64,000 bases of DNA from Nocardia sp. NBC_00416 (lineage in GTDB: Bacteria; Actinomycetota; Actinomycetes; Mycobacteriales; Mycobacteriaceae). Shown in pieces: positions 40,514 to 50,332 of the stretch. The notes under the pieces were generated by a model. That model saw nothing but the letters and a program-made list of their open reading frames with translations. It was not told where the DNA came from and searched no databases. The first letter of the stretch is position 1; each line of letters starts with the position of its first letter. A program made the position numbers and the translations under genes. The DNA lies in assembly GCF_036032445.1 (NCBI RefSeq), contig NZ_CP107932.1:5458501-5522500 (forward strand), read 5' to 3'.

Positions 40514-40849
40514 CAGGAACCGACCATTCGGTGGAGGCGGTGTGTGGATGGTCTCCCGGTTTCCACTCCTGCCGGTGGGTCGGCGGGCTCCCTGCTCGGT
40601 CGCTCCAGAACCGGGGCGGCCCCGACTGCGGATCTGGCCATCCCGACGAATGCGATGTCCGTGCGGTCGCGCATTGTGCACGGGCGAGCGCCTCGTCGAT
40701 CCAGTGGGCGTGCGAGGTGTGCACACATTGTCGGCGGGTTGTCGCGCACCAGCGTGGGCGAGGGCTCAATGGCTCGACGGTTACGCGTTCACGACTCGGA
40801 ACGAGCCCGACGATGGGGCGGTCGGGCGTGGGCCGACCCGCGTGTAGCG
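40514..40849. other. Gene-free stretch
   Basis: No supported gene between the structured repeat and the end of the repeat-rich membrane protein; contains the partial repeat copy at 40600-40626. Base composition is normal. Confidence 0.4.
40600..40626 (+). repeat. Partial third copy of the structured repeat
   Basis: TCGCTCCAGAACCGGGGC-GG-CCCCGAC matches the right end of the family (one G missing in the run). The left arm is absent, indicating a decayed or truncated copy. Confidence 0.65.
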
Positions 40850-41932
40850 CTACTTGTGCAGTTCGTCCAGGGCCTTGCGGACCTGGTCCCGGCAGATCCG
40901 ATCCACCGTCGACCGGTCGACGACACCGTCGTAGCTGACGTACACGGTCACCTTGACCGAGACATTGTCGGCCTTGGCGGCAACGGTGTAGTCCAGGGTC
41001 TGGAACGAGGAGTAGTCGTTGATCTGGGCCGAGTAATACGCTTCCTCGCCCAGCCCGCTGACGGCGCCGGAATCGTAGTCGGTACCGGTGGTGGCGGTGT
41101 CGGATTTCTTCCAGTCGTCGTACCCGTACGAGCCGTACTTGTTCTCGAACGCCACGTCGAGGCTGAGCCGGGCACTGTTCGAGCCGGTGCCCTCGTTGTT
41201 GATATTGCAGTTCAGCGACCCGCCGCCGTAGCTCTCGGGCGCGTTCTCCTGATGGGTCGTCTCGTCGCGGCTCGCGGCCCATTGGTCGAGGACCGTGGCG
41301 TCGACCAGGTCACAGGCGTTGGCGACCGAGTCCATGCTGTAGTCGCCCTCCCATCCCTCGGCTTCGGTCTCCGAGTTCATCAGGGCTATCCCCCCGGCTC
41401 CGCAGATCAGGAGCACGATGAACAGGACCACGCCGACGACGATGAGGGCGGTCTTGTTCTTGGACCTCGACCGAGCGGTGGCACCGGGGTAGCCGGGCGC
41501 CCCTGGATAGCCGGGGACGCCCGGTCCGGGCCAGGACGGCCCGCCGGGGGCGGCAACCGGATACTGCGGCGGCGCGCTCGCGTACTGCTGCCCGCTGGGA
41601 TGCTGCTGTCCGCTGGGGTATTGCTGCTGTCCGCCGGACAGCTGCTGATCGCTCGGGTACTGCTGCCCACTCGGGTGCTGCTGGCCGCTCGGGTACTGCT
41701 GGCCGCTCGGGTGCTGTTGGCCGCTGGGATGCTGCTGTCCGCTTGCGTACTGCGGTGCGGCTGGATGCTGGTTCTGATCGCTCGGGAACGGTGGGGCGGC
41801 GTTCGGGTTCACCATCGTGGGGTCGATCCCGGGTGTGCCCCCCGCACCCGGTTCCGGGGTGCCGCCGCTCGGCGTCTCCCACCACTTCGTCTGTTCCGCC
41901 CGTTCGCGCTCCGGCGGATTCTCGTTGGTCAT
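40850..41932 (-). CDS. Membrane protein with QQ(H/Y)PSG repeats and extracellular domain
   Basis: 360 aa. Cytoplasmic N-terminus (1-145) is Gln/Pro/Gly-rich, with about ten copies of a six-residue SGQQ(H/Y)P motif (roughly residues 60-115), then PGVPGYPGAPGYPG and basic RSRSKNK. One transmembrane helix (TALIVVGVVLFIVLLICGAG) leads to an extracellular domain of about 190 residues with three Cys (ANACDLVD, SLNCNINN, DRICRDQV), resembling DUF3558-type domains of mycolata. The start is ATG 41932 with GAGGGG nine bases upstream. Confidence 0.75.
   Translation of the reverse strand: MTNENPPERERAEQTKWWETPSGGTPEPGAGGTPGIDPTMVNPNAAPPFPSDQNQHPAAPQYASGQQHPSGQQHPSGQQYPSGQQHPSGQQYPSDQQLSGGQQQYPSGQQHPSGQQYASAPPQYPVAAPGGPSWPGPGVPGYPGAPGYPGATARSRSKNKTALIVVGVVLFIVLLICGAGGIALMNSETEAEGWEGDYSMDSVANACDLVDATVLDQWAASRDETTHQENAPESYGGGSLNCNINNEGTGSNSARLSLDVAFENKYGSYGYDDWKKSDTATTGTDYDSGAVSGLGEEAYYSAQINDYSSFQTLDYTVAAKADNVSVKVTVYVSYDGVVDRSTVDRICRDQVRKALDELHK
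41582..41752 (-). repeat. In-frame 18-bp tandem repeats, SGQQ(H/Y)P
   Basis: A run of 18-bp coding units (GCTGCTGGCCGCTCGGGT-type on the plus strand) with synonymous and His/Tyr variation. Because units are multiples of three, unit number can change without breaking the gene. Confidence 0.7.
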
Positions 41933-42077
41933 CCTCGCCATCCCCTCGTGTGGTGAGGGCATATCCCCTCCGACTCAGGAGAATGGTAGCGAGCACCGAG
42001 TCGTCACGTATGCGCCCTGGGGAAGGAGCGCGGCCCCCTCCGACCCACCGTCGCCGGCAACCGCTACACTGGCCGAC

Positions 42078-42165
42078 GGATCCCGCGCGGCGCGCATCCT
42101 GTGAACTCCCCCAGGGCCGGAAGGCAGCAAGGGTCAACGGGCTCTGCCGGGTGCGCGGGGTCCCC
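42078..42165 (+). ncRNA. ffs: Signal recognition particle 4.5S-type RNA
   Basis: The universal domain IV is present: CCCAGGGCCGGAAGGCAGCA then AGGGT. The outer stem GGATCCCGCGC (42078-42088) pairs with GCGCGGGGTCC (42153-42163). Size of about 88-95 nt is that of the small actinobacterial SRP RNA. It directs Ffh-dependent targeting of membrane proteins. Ends are estimated to within a few bases. Confidence 0.93.
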
Positions 42166-42359
42166 TTATCTCGGACTGTGCGGCGTCGGTGTTCCCGAGC
42201 CGCGCAACGGTCCTCTCGCACAGCTGCCGGACGGCGCTGATTCGCGCAGAACACCAACACCTCCCGGCGGCGGCAGCCGCCCGGGTAACGTGGCTCGGAG
42301 CGGCCGGACACAACGGCCGCCGAAATCGCACGCACAGGTAGTTGGAAAGGCTGTCTACG

Positions 42360-43646
42360 ATGCCCCGGCAGACACAGATCGGTTTGATGAGTCCCGAGGA
42401 ACTCACGGCCGAGCACGAACTCCAGTCCGCGAACTACGCGACACTGCAGGCTGCTCAGCTCACTCTCGATCTGACCCGAGGCAAGCCCTCGCCGGAACAA
42501 CTCGCCCTGTCCTCGGCGCTGCTCTCGCTGCCGGGCGACGGTGACTTCCGGGACGGCACCGGTACCGACTGCCGTAATTACGGTGGGCTGCACGGGCTTC
42601 CGGAGTTGCGCGCCATTTTCGGTGAACTCCTCGGCATCGGCGTCGACAATCTGATCGCCGGCAACAACGCCAGCCTGGAGTTGATGCACGACACGATCGC
42701 CTTCGCCACGCTCTTCGGGTTGCCCGATTCGCCGCGCCGGTGGGCGGATGAGCCGGCGGTCAAATTCCTGTGCCCGAGTCCGGGATACGACCGTCATTTC
42801 GCGATCACCGAGTCGCTGGGCTTCGAGATGATCACCGTGCCGATGCGGCACAACGGGCCCGATACCCGGTTCATCGCCGAACTGATCGCCGAGGATCCGC
42901 AGATCAAGGGTCTGTGGGCGGTGCCGAACTATTCCAACCCGACCGGTGTGATCTTCTCCGAAGATGTGGTGCGCGAACTGGTTTCGATGCCCGCGGCCGC
43001 ACCCGATTTCCGGTTGTTCTGGGACAACGCCTACGCCGTGCATCCGCTCACCGATACCGCGGCGCCGGTGCTGGATGTGCTGTCGCTGGCCGCCGAGGCG
43101 GGAAATCCGCACCGTCCCTTGGTTTTCGCCTCCACCTCCAAGATCACCTTCGCCGGGTCCGGAGTGAGCTTCTTCGGCGCTTCCACCGAGAACCTGAACT
43201 GGTATCTGGGACATGCGGGCAAGAAGAGTATCGGCCCGGACAAAGTGAACCAGCTGCGCCACCTGCGGTTCTTCACCGACGCCGCCGGGGTGCGCACGCA
43301 TATGCAGAAGCATCGCGCCATCCTGGAGCCGAAGTTCGCCCTGGTCCTGCGCATCCTCGAGGAACGGCTGGGCGCTTCGAAAGTCGCGTCCTGGACCGAG
43401 CCGAAGGGCGGCTATTTCATCAGCCTCGATGTGCTCGAGGGGACGGCCGCGCGGGTGATCGAATTGGCGAAGGCGGCCGGAATCGCGCTGACCGCCGCGG
43501 GCTCGGCCTTCCCGTACAAGAAAGACGCGGAGGACAAGAACATTCGTATCGCCCCCAGTTTCCCGGCGCTGCCGGAGCTGGAGCAGGCAATGGACGGGCT
43601 GGCGACCTGCGTACTGCTGGCAGCGACCGAGAAACTGCTGAAGTAG
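42360..43646 (+). CDS. Class I aspartate aminotransferase (MocR-free, Rv3722c type)
   Basis: 428 aa. PLP enzyme of the actinobacterial family represented by M. tuberculosis Rv3722c: LDLTRGKPSPEQLALS, NYGGLHGLPELRAIFGELLG, AGNNASLELMHDTIA, LCPSPGYDRHFAITESLGFE, AVPNYSNPTGVIF, LFWDNAYAVHPL (Asp binding the PLP ring), ASTSKITFAGSGVSFFGAS with the Schiff-base Lys, and IRIAPSFP near the end. It transaminates aspartate/glutamate. ATG 42360 is taken; dnaX lies further on, as in mycobacteria. Confidence 0.9.
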   Translation: MPRQTQIGLMSPEELTAEHELQSANYATLQAAQLTLDLTRGKPSPEQLALSSALLSLPGDGDFRDGTGTDCRNYGGLHGLPELRAIFGELLGIGVDNLIAGNNASLELMHDTIAFATLFGLPDSPRRWADEPAVKFLCPSPGYDRHFAITESLGFEMITVPMRHNGPDTRFIAELIAEDPQIKGLWAVPNYSNPTGVIFSEDVVRELVSMPAAAPDFRLFWDNAYAVHPLTDTAAPVLDVLSLAAEAGNPHRPLVFASTSKITFAGSGVSFFGASTENLNWYLGHAGKKSIGPDKVNQLRHLRFFTDAAGVRTHMQKHRAILEPKFALVLRILEERLGASKVASWTEPKGGYFISLDVLEGTAARVIELAKAAGIALTAAGSAFPYKKDAEDKNIRIAPSFPALPELEQAMDGLATCVLLAATEKLLK

Positions 43647-43670
43647 ATCCTTACGGGCGGGTGGCGGCGG

Positions 43671-44477
43671 TCAGGCCGGCTTCCGGGCGTGCACGGCGAA
43701 CATGGTCACCGAGAGGTGGATGTCACCCGCGGCCGCGCCCGCGGCCAGATCATCGAGAAGTTTCGCGCGATCGGCCTCGGTGATGACCCGGCGGGCCACC
43801 GCCATCGCGGAGACCCGGCTGACCAGCGCACCGGCTCCGACGGAGTGCTCCTGGATCAGCGCCTGTGAGCCGGTGCTCTCCAGTTCCAGCCCCGCCCTGG
43901 TCAGCAGGCCCGGCAACCGGCGACCCGAATAGGGGTTGGTGGTGGCCGAGATGAGGGTGTCGACGACCTCACGGACAACCCGGTGGTCACCGGGATGCAC
44001 GATCGCCGAACCCCAGTCGGCGTCCATCACGACGGCCCGGCCGCCGGGGCGCAGTACCCGGGCGATCTCGCGGGCCGCCCGCTCGGGGGCGGTCAGATGC
44101 TGGAACACGCGTTCGCAGAGCACCGCGTCGAAGGTCGCGGGCCCGAACGGTATGCCGTAGGCGTCGCCGGAGTGGAAGGTGGCCGATGAGCGCGCTTCGG
44201 CGGCGCGCTGTTCGGCGGCGGCCAGCAGGTTCGGGTCGGGCTCCACCCCGGCGGCCGAGCCGGTGGGCCCGACGGCGTCCGCGAACGCGATCACTTCGGA
44301 TCCGGTACCGGATCCGATGTCCACCGCGTGCTCACCCGGTTGCAATGCGAGGGCCTCGTGCCCCCACTCGCGCAACCTGGTGAGGCCCGGAAGGGTGGCC
44401 TGTAGATCGCGGATATCGACCAGCTGATCGCGGCCTTGTGCATCGAAACGGTCGGGACGTAACCCGAAACTGTCCAT
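43671..44477 (-). CDS. SAM-dependent methyltransferase
   Basis: 268 aa, class I Rossmann methyltransferase. Motif I AVDIGSGTGSEVIAFA, motif II region GVEPDPNLL, motif IV DAVLCERVFQHL, and VLRPGGRAVVMDADW (post-IV). This matches the ubiquinone/menaquinone-type Methyltransf_11 group; the acceptor is unknown. ATG 44477 chosen; an upstream ATG (44528) is possible but lacks a better ribosome site. Convergent with the aminotransferase. Confidence 0.85.
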   Translation of the reverse strand: MDSFGLRPDRFDAQGRDQLVDIRDLQATLPGLTRLREWGHEALALQPGEHAVDIGSGTGSEVIAFADAVGPTGSAAGVEPDPNLLAAAEQRAAEARSSATFHSGDAYGIPFGPATFDAVLCERVFQHLTAPERAAREIARVLRPGGRAVVMDADWGSAIVHPGDHRVVREVVDTLISATTNPYSGRRLPGLLTRAGLELESTGSQALIQEHSVGAGALVSRVSAMAVARRVITEADRAKLLDDLAAGAAAGDIHLSVTMFAVHARKPA

Positions 44478-44649
44478 GGGTCGGTGTCCATCCAGTGTGG
44501 TGGGTGGGTGTATCGCCGTGTGTGGCATGGGGGCGAGCCTAATGGGTGCAGCTGGGCGAAGCCCATCCACTGACTGCGCACGTCCAGGGCGGACACGGAG
44601 TGCGCGGGGTGCGCATCGCCGCAGGGAACGCGGTGGTGCGCGGGTGCGG

Positions 44650-44757
44650 GAGCGCATGGCCGGAGCGGACGCGGAGGTACGCAGGGAGCGCATGGCGGGA
44701 GCGGTCGCGGAGGTACGCAGGGAGCGCATGGCCGGAGCGAACGCGGAGGTACGCCTG
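44650..44757 (+). repeat. Three tandem 36-bp repeats
   Basis: Copies at 44650, 44686 and 44722 begin GAGCGCATGGCCGGAGCG and continue CGGAGGTACGC. They differ by a few substitutions. In one frame they read ERMAGADAEVRR, a 12-residue unit, but the region has no clear start codon with a ribosome site, so I treat it as a minisatellite in the leader of the HhH-GPD gene. Confidence 0.75.
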
Positions 44758-44817
44758 GCGGAGCACGCGGGGGTTCCCATGGGATCATCGCTGGTAGTCC
44801 AGAGTGAGGAGCACGGT

Positions 44818-45390
44818 ATGGCCGAGTTGTGTCTGGCACAGGAACCCGAGGCGGATGAGCTGCTGTCGCGCAGTTCGCTGGCGTTGCTGATCGGGATGCT
44901 CTTGGACCAGCAGTATCCACTCGAGCACGCCTTCCGCGGACCCAAGAAGATCTCCGACCGGATGGGCGGGCTGGATATCCACGCGATCGCCACCGCGGAT
45001 CAGGCCGAGTTCGAGGAAATGGCCGCTACTCCGCCTGCCATCCACCGGTACGGCCGGTCGATGGCTCGGCGGATCCAGGATCTGGCGCGCTATGTGATCG
45101 AACACTACGACGGGGACGTGCCCGCGATCTGGACTGCCGGGGACCCCGACGGCAAAGAAGTGCTGACGCGGTTGAAGGCGCTTCCGGGGTACGGGGACCA
45201 GAAGGCGCGGATCTTCCTCGCGCTGCTCGGTAAGCAACTCGAGGTCCGGCCTGCGGGGTGGGAGGCGGCGGCCGGGGACTACGCGAAACCGGGGTCGCGG
45301 CGGTCGGCGGCCGATATCGTCGATGGAGAGACATTGCTCGAGGTGCGGGCCTTCAAAAAGCAGATGAAGGCAGCCGCCAAGAAGAAATGA
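44818..45390 (+). CDS. HhH-GPD-type base excision repair protein
   Basis: 190 aa from ATG 44818, with GAGGAG six bases upstream. LIGMLLDQQYPLEHAFRGP at the start and the helix-hairpin-helix LKALPGYGDQKARIFLALLG match the DNA glycosylase superfamily; the catalytic Lys/Asp pair of EndoIII-type bifunctional enzymes is not clearly present. It is shorter than typical glycosylases, consistent with the mycobacterial small HhH-GPD family. The Lys-rich end (KKQMKAAAKKK) may bind DNA. Confidence 0.85.
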   Translation: MAELCLAQEPEADELLSRSSLALLIGMLLDQQYPLEHAFRGPKKISDRMGGLDIHAIATADQAEFEEMAATPPAIHRYGRSMARRIQDLARYVIEHYDGDVPAIWTAGDPDGKEVLTRLKALPGYGDQKARIFLALLGKQLEVRPAGWEAAAGDYAKPGSRRSAADIVDGETLLEVRAFKKQMKAAAKKK

Positions 45391-45421
45391 TCCGCCGCGC
45401 GATGCGTCCTCGAGGGCGCGG

Positions 45422-46137
45422 TCAGCGGATGCGCGCGATCCGGGTGATGGCGGCGGCCATATCGGATTCGCCGACGGGTGTGAGCGATAAGTGACTGCCG
45501 GCGGTGAGCAGGTAGCGGCCGTCGCCGGTGAAATCCAGCCAGGTGCGGTGTACGGGCGGCGGGGACATGGGGTCGTCCGGAGCGACGGTGATCGTGAGGA
45601 AACCCCGAGCGTCGATCGGCCGGTGCAGTATTTCGCGCAGTCGCTGTGCCCGGGCGACCGCATCGTCGGATTCCCACGGCTGCGAGGGCGGGCACAGCAC
45701 CGCCTCACGCGGTTCCCGCATAGCCGGAAGGGCACCTGCCGGGGCCGGGCCGAGCGCGGTCGCGAGATGTTTGCCGACGATCCGGGCGTGGCAGGCGGTG
45801 ACGTTGATCTCGGCGGCGTGCGCGCGGATCACCGCACCCCAGTTCCCGAAGGCCACGGCGAGCGCGAGGATCGGATCGGGGCGGCGTTGTTCCCCGTCGA
45901 ACTCATCACCGAAAACCGTCACCCGGGTCACGTCGGTGCGGGCCAGGAACCGCAGCGTACCGGTGAGATCCGCATCGCCGTTGGATGGAAAACGGTGCTC
46001 GAGTTCCAATGCGGCCCGAGCGCTCTCGGTGAGCACGGTGCCGCGCGGGGCGAGGTCGATGGGGTGGGGCCGCCGGTCGAGCCCGGTCTCGGCCTGCCAG
46101 ATATGACCGAACTCGTCCGGCGTGAACACCCATTCCA

Positions 46138-46138
<1 letters not shown>
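45422..46138 (-). CDS. espG: EspG-family ESX secretion-associated chaperone
   Basis: 238 aa. EspG proteins hold PPE proteins in solution before type VII secretion. Recognised by the N-terminus WVFTPDEFGHIWQAETGLDR, the central beta-rich half (DVTRVTVFGDEFDGEQ, ILALAVAFGNWGAVIRA) and the end RTWLDFTGDGRYLL and SLTPVGESDMAAAITRI. Translationally coupled (ATGA overlap at 46138) to the PPE-like gene, its presumed client. No ESX core (EccB/C/D) is in the window. Confidence 0.88.
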
Positions 46139-47835
<1,697 letters not shown>

Positions 47836-47942
47836 TGTCGGCCCCCTTGGTCGTGCGATCCGCCGCGCGCCCGGATCGGCGCGGCGGACCACATGGTTTC
47901 AATTGATCTGCACCCCTGCGTATTTCGATATACTGCCGCATT

Positions 47943-48317
47943 TCACGCCGGATCCGCCACCGCTCGGGCGAGAGCGGCGCTGTTGGCGGCATCGGCTTCG
48001 GCGACAAGTGACGCGGCCGCGAGGTAGGCGGCCTTGTGCCGCAGCGCGGTCTGTTCGAAGGCGCTGAGGGCGTCCAGGTATTCCTGTCCTTTCGCGCCGA
48101 AACCGCGGGCCAATGCGCGGCCGGAGGCCAGATCCGGGAATCCGCGCACCTCGATGAGCGACGCGGCGTTCGCCCGCGCCAGACGTATTCGTTCGGCCAG
48201 CCGGTCGCACGAGGTGGCGAGCCGGCGTGCGGCATCTTCCGGCATATGGAACTCGCCGGCTCGTGCCGCCTCGTACAGACGCACGGCGTCTTGCTGTCCC
48301 AGATCTGGTACGGGCAT
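47943..48317 (-). CDS. Small helical ESX-partner (PE-like position) protein
   Basis: 124 aa from ATG 48317 with AGGGGGAG upstream. It is all-helical, with VRLYEAARAGEFHMPEDAAR, CDRLAERIRLARANAASLIE, and KGQEYLDALSAFEQTALRHK. It lacks a clear WxG or PE motif but occupies the place of the PE partner upstream of the PPE-like gene, 107 bp away. In Nocardia such proteins pair with PPE-like substrates. Partner role is inference. Confidence 0.7.
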   Translation of the reverse strand: MPVPDLGQQDAVRLYEAARAGEFHMPEDAARRLATSCDRLAERIRLARANAASLIEVRGFPDLASGRALARGFGAKGQEYLDALSAFEQTALRHKAAYLAAASLVAEADAANSAALARAVADPA

Positions 48318-48490
48318 CGTCTCCCCCTTGGATCTCCCCACCCAGTGCTCGGAGCATAGCAGCGGAAAAGAGCGTGTACCAGGGTGTTCGGTCGCCCTTC
48401 CTGGGGCACGGCGTCCCGGCCGGGTCTCGGCGACAGGGCCTCGGACGCCCCAGCCGGGACAGGGCAGGTCGCAATTGTCCGCTCGGGTGC

Positions 48491-48575
48491 GGGGAATATT
48501 CCCCGGCGAGCGACGGAGAATATTTCCCGGTGAATCGCGGAGAATATTGCGGATTCGATTGGTTCGATATTCTCC
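48491..48575. promoter_or_regulatory. Four-site AATATT array upstream of the ESX substrate operon
   Basis: GGGGAATATTCCCC (48491), GGAGAATATTTCCC (48515) and GGAGAATATTGCGG (48539) are direct repeats spaced exactly 24 bp; an inverted copy (GATATTCTCC) is at 48566-48575. Positions are 174-258 bp before the operon start (48317). Likely a multi-site operator; the divergent ROK protein is the nearest candidate. Confidence 0.7.
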
Positions 48576-48799
48576 GTGGAGTTGCGGGGAATTCATCGGC
48601 TCGGTGTCTCGAATTCGCCATTGGGCGAGCTGTGCGTCGTTACCACATGCTCGCGTGTCCGAGAATGACCGTGCAGCGGCCCTTGTCGGTGGCGTCCGGC
48701 CGGGAATGACCGGTCCGAGCTGGGGAAACGTCCGATCCCGGGTGACGAAGATTTCGGAAACCTTGGTGTTGTGCCAGGGGAGATGTTAATTTATTTGTT

Positions 48800-48907
48800 A
48801 TGTCTACCAGCAGCGCCGACTCGCGGAAGGTCACCTACGTGACCGCCGCTCTGGGCCTGCGCCTGCCACTCACCCGCGAGTTGTGTCGCCACCGCCACTG
48901 CGGTTGA
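48800..48907 (+). CDS. 35-aa ORF, possible leader peptide of the ROK gene
   Basis: ATG 48800 to TGA 48905-48907. The last residues are LGLRLPLTRELCRHRHCG, resembling the Arg/His/Cys-rich ends of actinobacterial leader peptides, though not the canonical RHIDLC form. The preceding DNA is AT-rich (TTAATTTATTTGTT) and no ribosome site is at normal distance, so translation may be leaderless. It ends 83 bp before the ROK start. Weakly supported. Confidence 0.35.
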   Translation: MSTSSADSRKVTYVTAALGLRLPLTRELCRHRHCG

Positions 48908-48990
48908 GCGATTCCGATCTACTCGCCGCCTCGTTTCAGTACGTGTAGGCATATCCCGTTCTGCGGGAAATATTCACCGAGGAAATTTAT

Positions 48991-50268
48991 ATGGCCGTCC
49001 GCACCGCCGAACGCACCGCGTCGCAGGCTCCCGCAATCCGTACCCGAGTTCCCCGTCCGGTAGTAGCCCCTGACCTGCGCTTATCGGATAACCCCGCCGC
49101 GGCCGTGCTGCGGGCCGCTACTACAGGTCCGGTATTCCGCGATAAGACCGCACGCGCCACCGGACTGAGTATCGCCACCGTCAACCGTCAGGTGTCGTCG
49201 CTGCTCACCGCCGGTTTGCTGCGGGAGCGAGCCGATCTGACCGCCTCCGGCGCGGTCGGCCGTCCCCGTGTCCCGTTCGAGGTGGATCACGATACTTTCG
49301 GCACGCTCGGTGTCCATATCGGCGCCGCGTCCACCCGGATCGTGGTGTCCGATCTGCGTGGCCGGATTCTGGGGGGCCTCACCATCGCCACCCCGCAGAC
49401 CGGCCAGGAGTTCGCGGTGAAAACGGTCGCGCACAGCGCTAAATCGTTTCTGCAGCGCTGGTATCGGCGCACTCCGCTCTGGGTCGGGGTCGCGATCGGC
49501 GGCCGGGTCGATCCGAACACCGGTATCGTCGACCACCCGAAACTGGGCTGGCAGACGGCGCCGGTGGGCGCGGTCTTCAGCGAGGTGCTCGGCCTGCCGG
49601 TGACGGTGGCCCCGCACGTCGAGGCGATGGCCGCTTCGGAACTGTTACTGCCCGCCGTGAGTCAGGATTCGGCGGACAACCACGGCCGTGCGGCGCACGG
49701 CAGCAGCCTCTACTTCTACGTCCGTGAGACCGCCGGCATCTCGGTGACCCTGGACGGCCGGGTGCACACCCCGAACAACGGTCCGGGTTCGATCGCGCAT
49801 CTGCCCACCGGCTCCACGGTCGAATGCTCCTGCGGCCGGCGTGGTTGCTTGGAAGCGACCGTCGGTGACCGCGGACTGCACTCGCGGGCCGTCGGACGCG
49901 GAATCATCCCTGCGCACAACGGGAAAGCCAGCTCGAATATCGGTGATCTCTACCGGGCGGCGGCGCGTGGATCGGAACCGGCGCGGGAGTTGCTCGCGGA
50001 ACGGGCGACCGTTCTCGGCCGGACCGTGGCATTGGTGCGGGATATGCTCAACCCCGATCGGGTGGTGCTCGGTGGGCAGGCTTTCACGACCTACCGCCCC
50101 GGTCTGGCGCATGTGGCGCGCGCGTTCAACGAATCGACCGTGCTGCCGGCCACCGATATCCGGGTCACCGGCTACGCGTCGAAGGTTCAGGAGTTCGCGG
50201 CCGTGGTGACTTCGCTCAGTGCTCTGTACGCCGACCCGCTCGCCGCGCTGCGCCGGGTCACTGCCTGA
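48991..50268 (+). CDS. ROK-family transcriptional regulator
   Basis: 425 aa. An N-terminal winged helix (RDKTARATGLSIATVNRQVS, LLTAGLLRERADLTASG) joins a sugar-kinase-like ROK domain with ATP-binding-like GVHIGAASTRIVVSDLRG and the zinc motif CSCGRRGCLE. Related to M. tuberculosis Rv0485, which to my knowledge controls pe13/ppe18. It stands divergent from a PPE/EspG-like operon and near the AATATT array, so regulation of that operon is a reasonable inference. No kinase Asp assignment is made. Confidence 0.87.
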   Translation: MAVRTAERTASQAPAIRTRVPRPVVAPDLRLSDNPAAAVLRAATTGPVFRDKTARATGLSIATVNRQVSSLLTAGLLRERADLTASGAVGRPRVPFEVDHDTFGTLGVHIGAASTRIVVSDLRGRILGGLTIATPQTGQEFAVKTVAHSAKSFLQRWYRRTPLWVGVAIGGRVDPNTGIVDHPKLGWQTAPVGAVFSEVLGLPVTVAPHVEAMAASELLLPAVSQDSADNHGRAAHGSSLYFYVRETAGISVTLDGRVHTPNNGPGSIAHLPTGSTVECSCGRRGCLEATVGDRGLHSRAVGRGIIPAHNGKASSNIGDLYRAAARGSEPARELLAERATVLGRTVALVRDMLNPDRVVLGGQAFTTYRPGLAHVARAFNESTVLPATDIRVTGYASKVQEFAAVVTSLSALYADPLAALRRVTA

Positions 50269-50298
50269 GGCGCTGCTCGAGCTCTGGACGTCCCCCCC

Positions 50299-50325
50299 CC
50301 CGTGCGGCGAGCTGCCGCACGGGGC
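50299..50325. terminator. Bidirectional terminator
   Basis: CCCCGTGCGGC / GCCGCACGGGG, 11-bp stem, GAGCT loop, between the convergent ROK and DUF2207 genes. A run of ten C (50293-50302) borders it and is a likely site of sequencing or replication slippage. Confidence 0.75.
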
Positions 50326-50332
50326 GTCCCGC

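Noticed and set aside
41582..41752. Tandem repeats considered as CRISPR
   Set aside because: 18-bp units are contiguous, in frame and part of a coding sequence.
44528..44817. Extended N-terminus of the HhH-GPD protein including the 36-bp repeats
   Set aside because: Frame is open to 44476 but the only start with a good ribosome site is ATG 44818; kept as a finding rather than as coding.
48491..48575. AATATT array considered as a replication origin or CRISPR
   Set aside because: Only four sites, 24-bp spacing with no unique spacers or DnaA boxes, and no replication or cas genes nearby; a regulatory array fits better.
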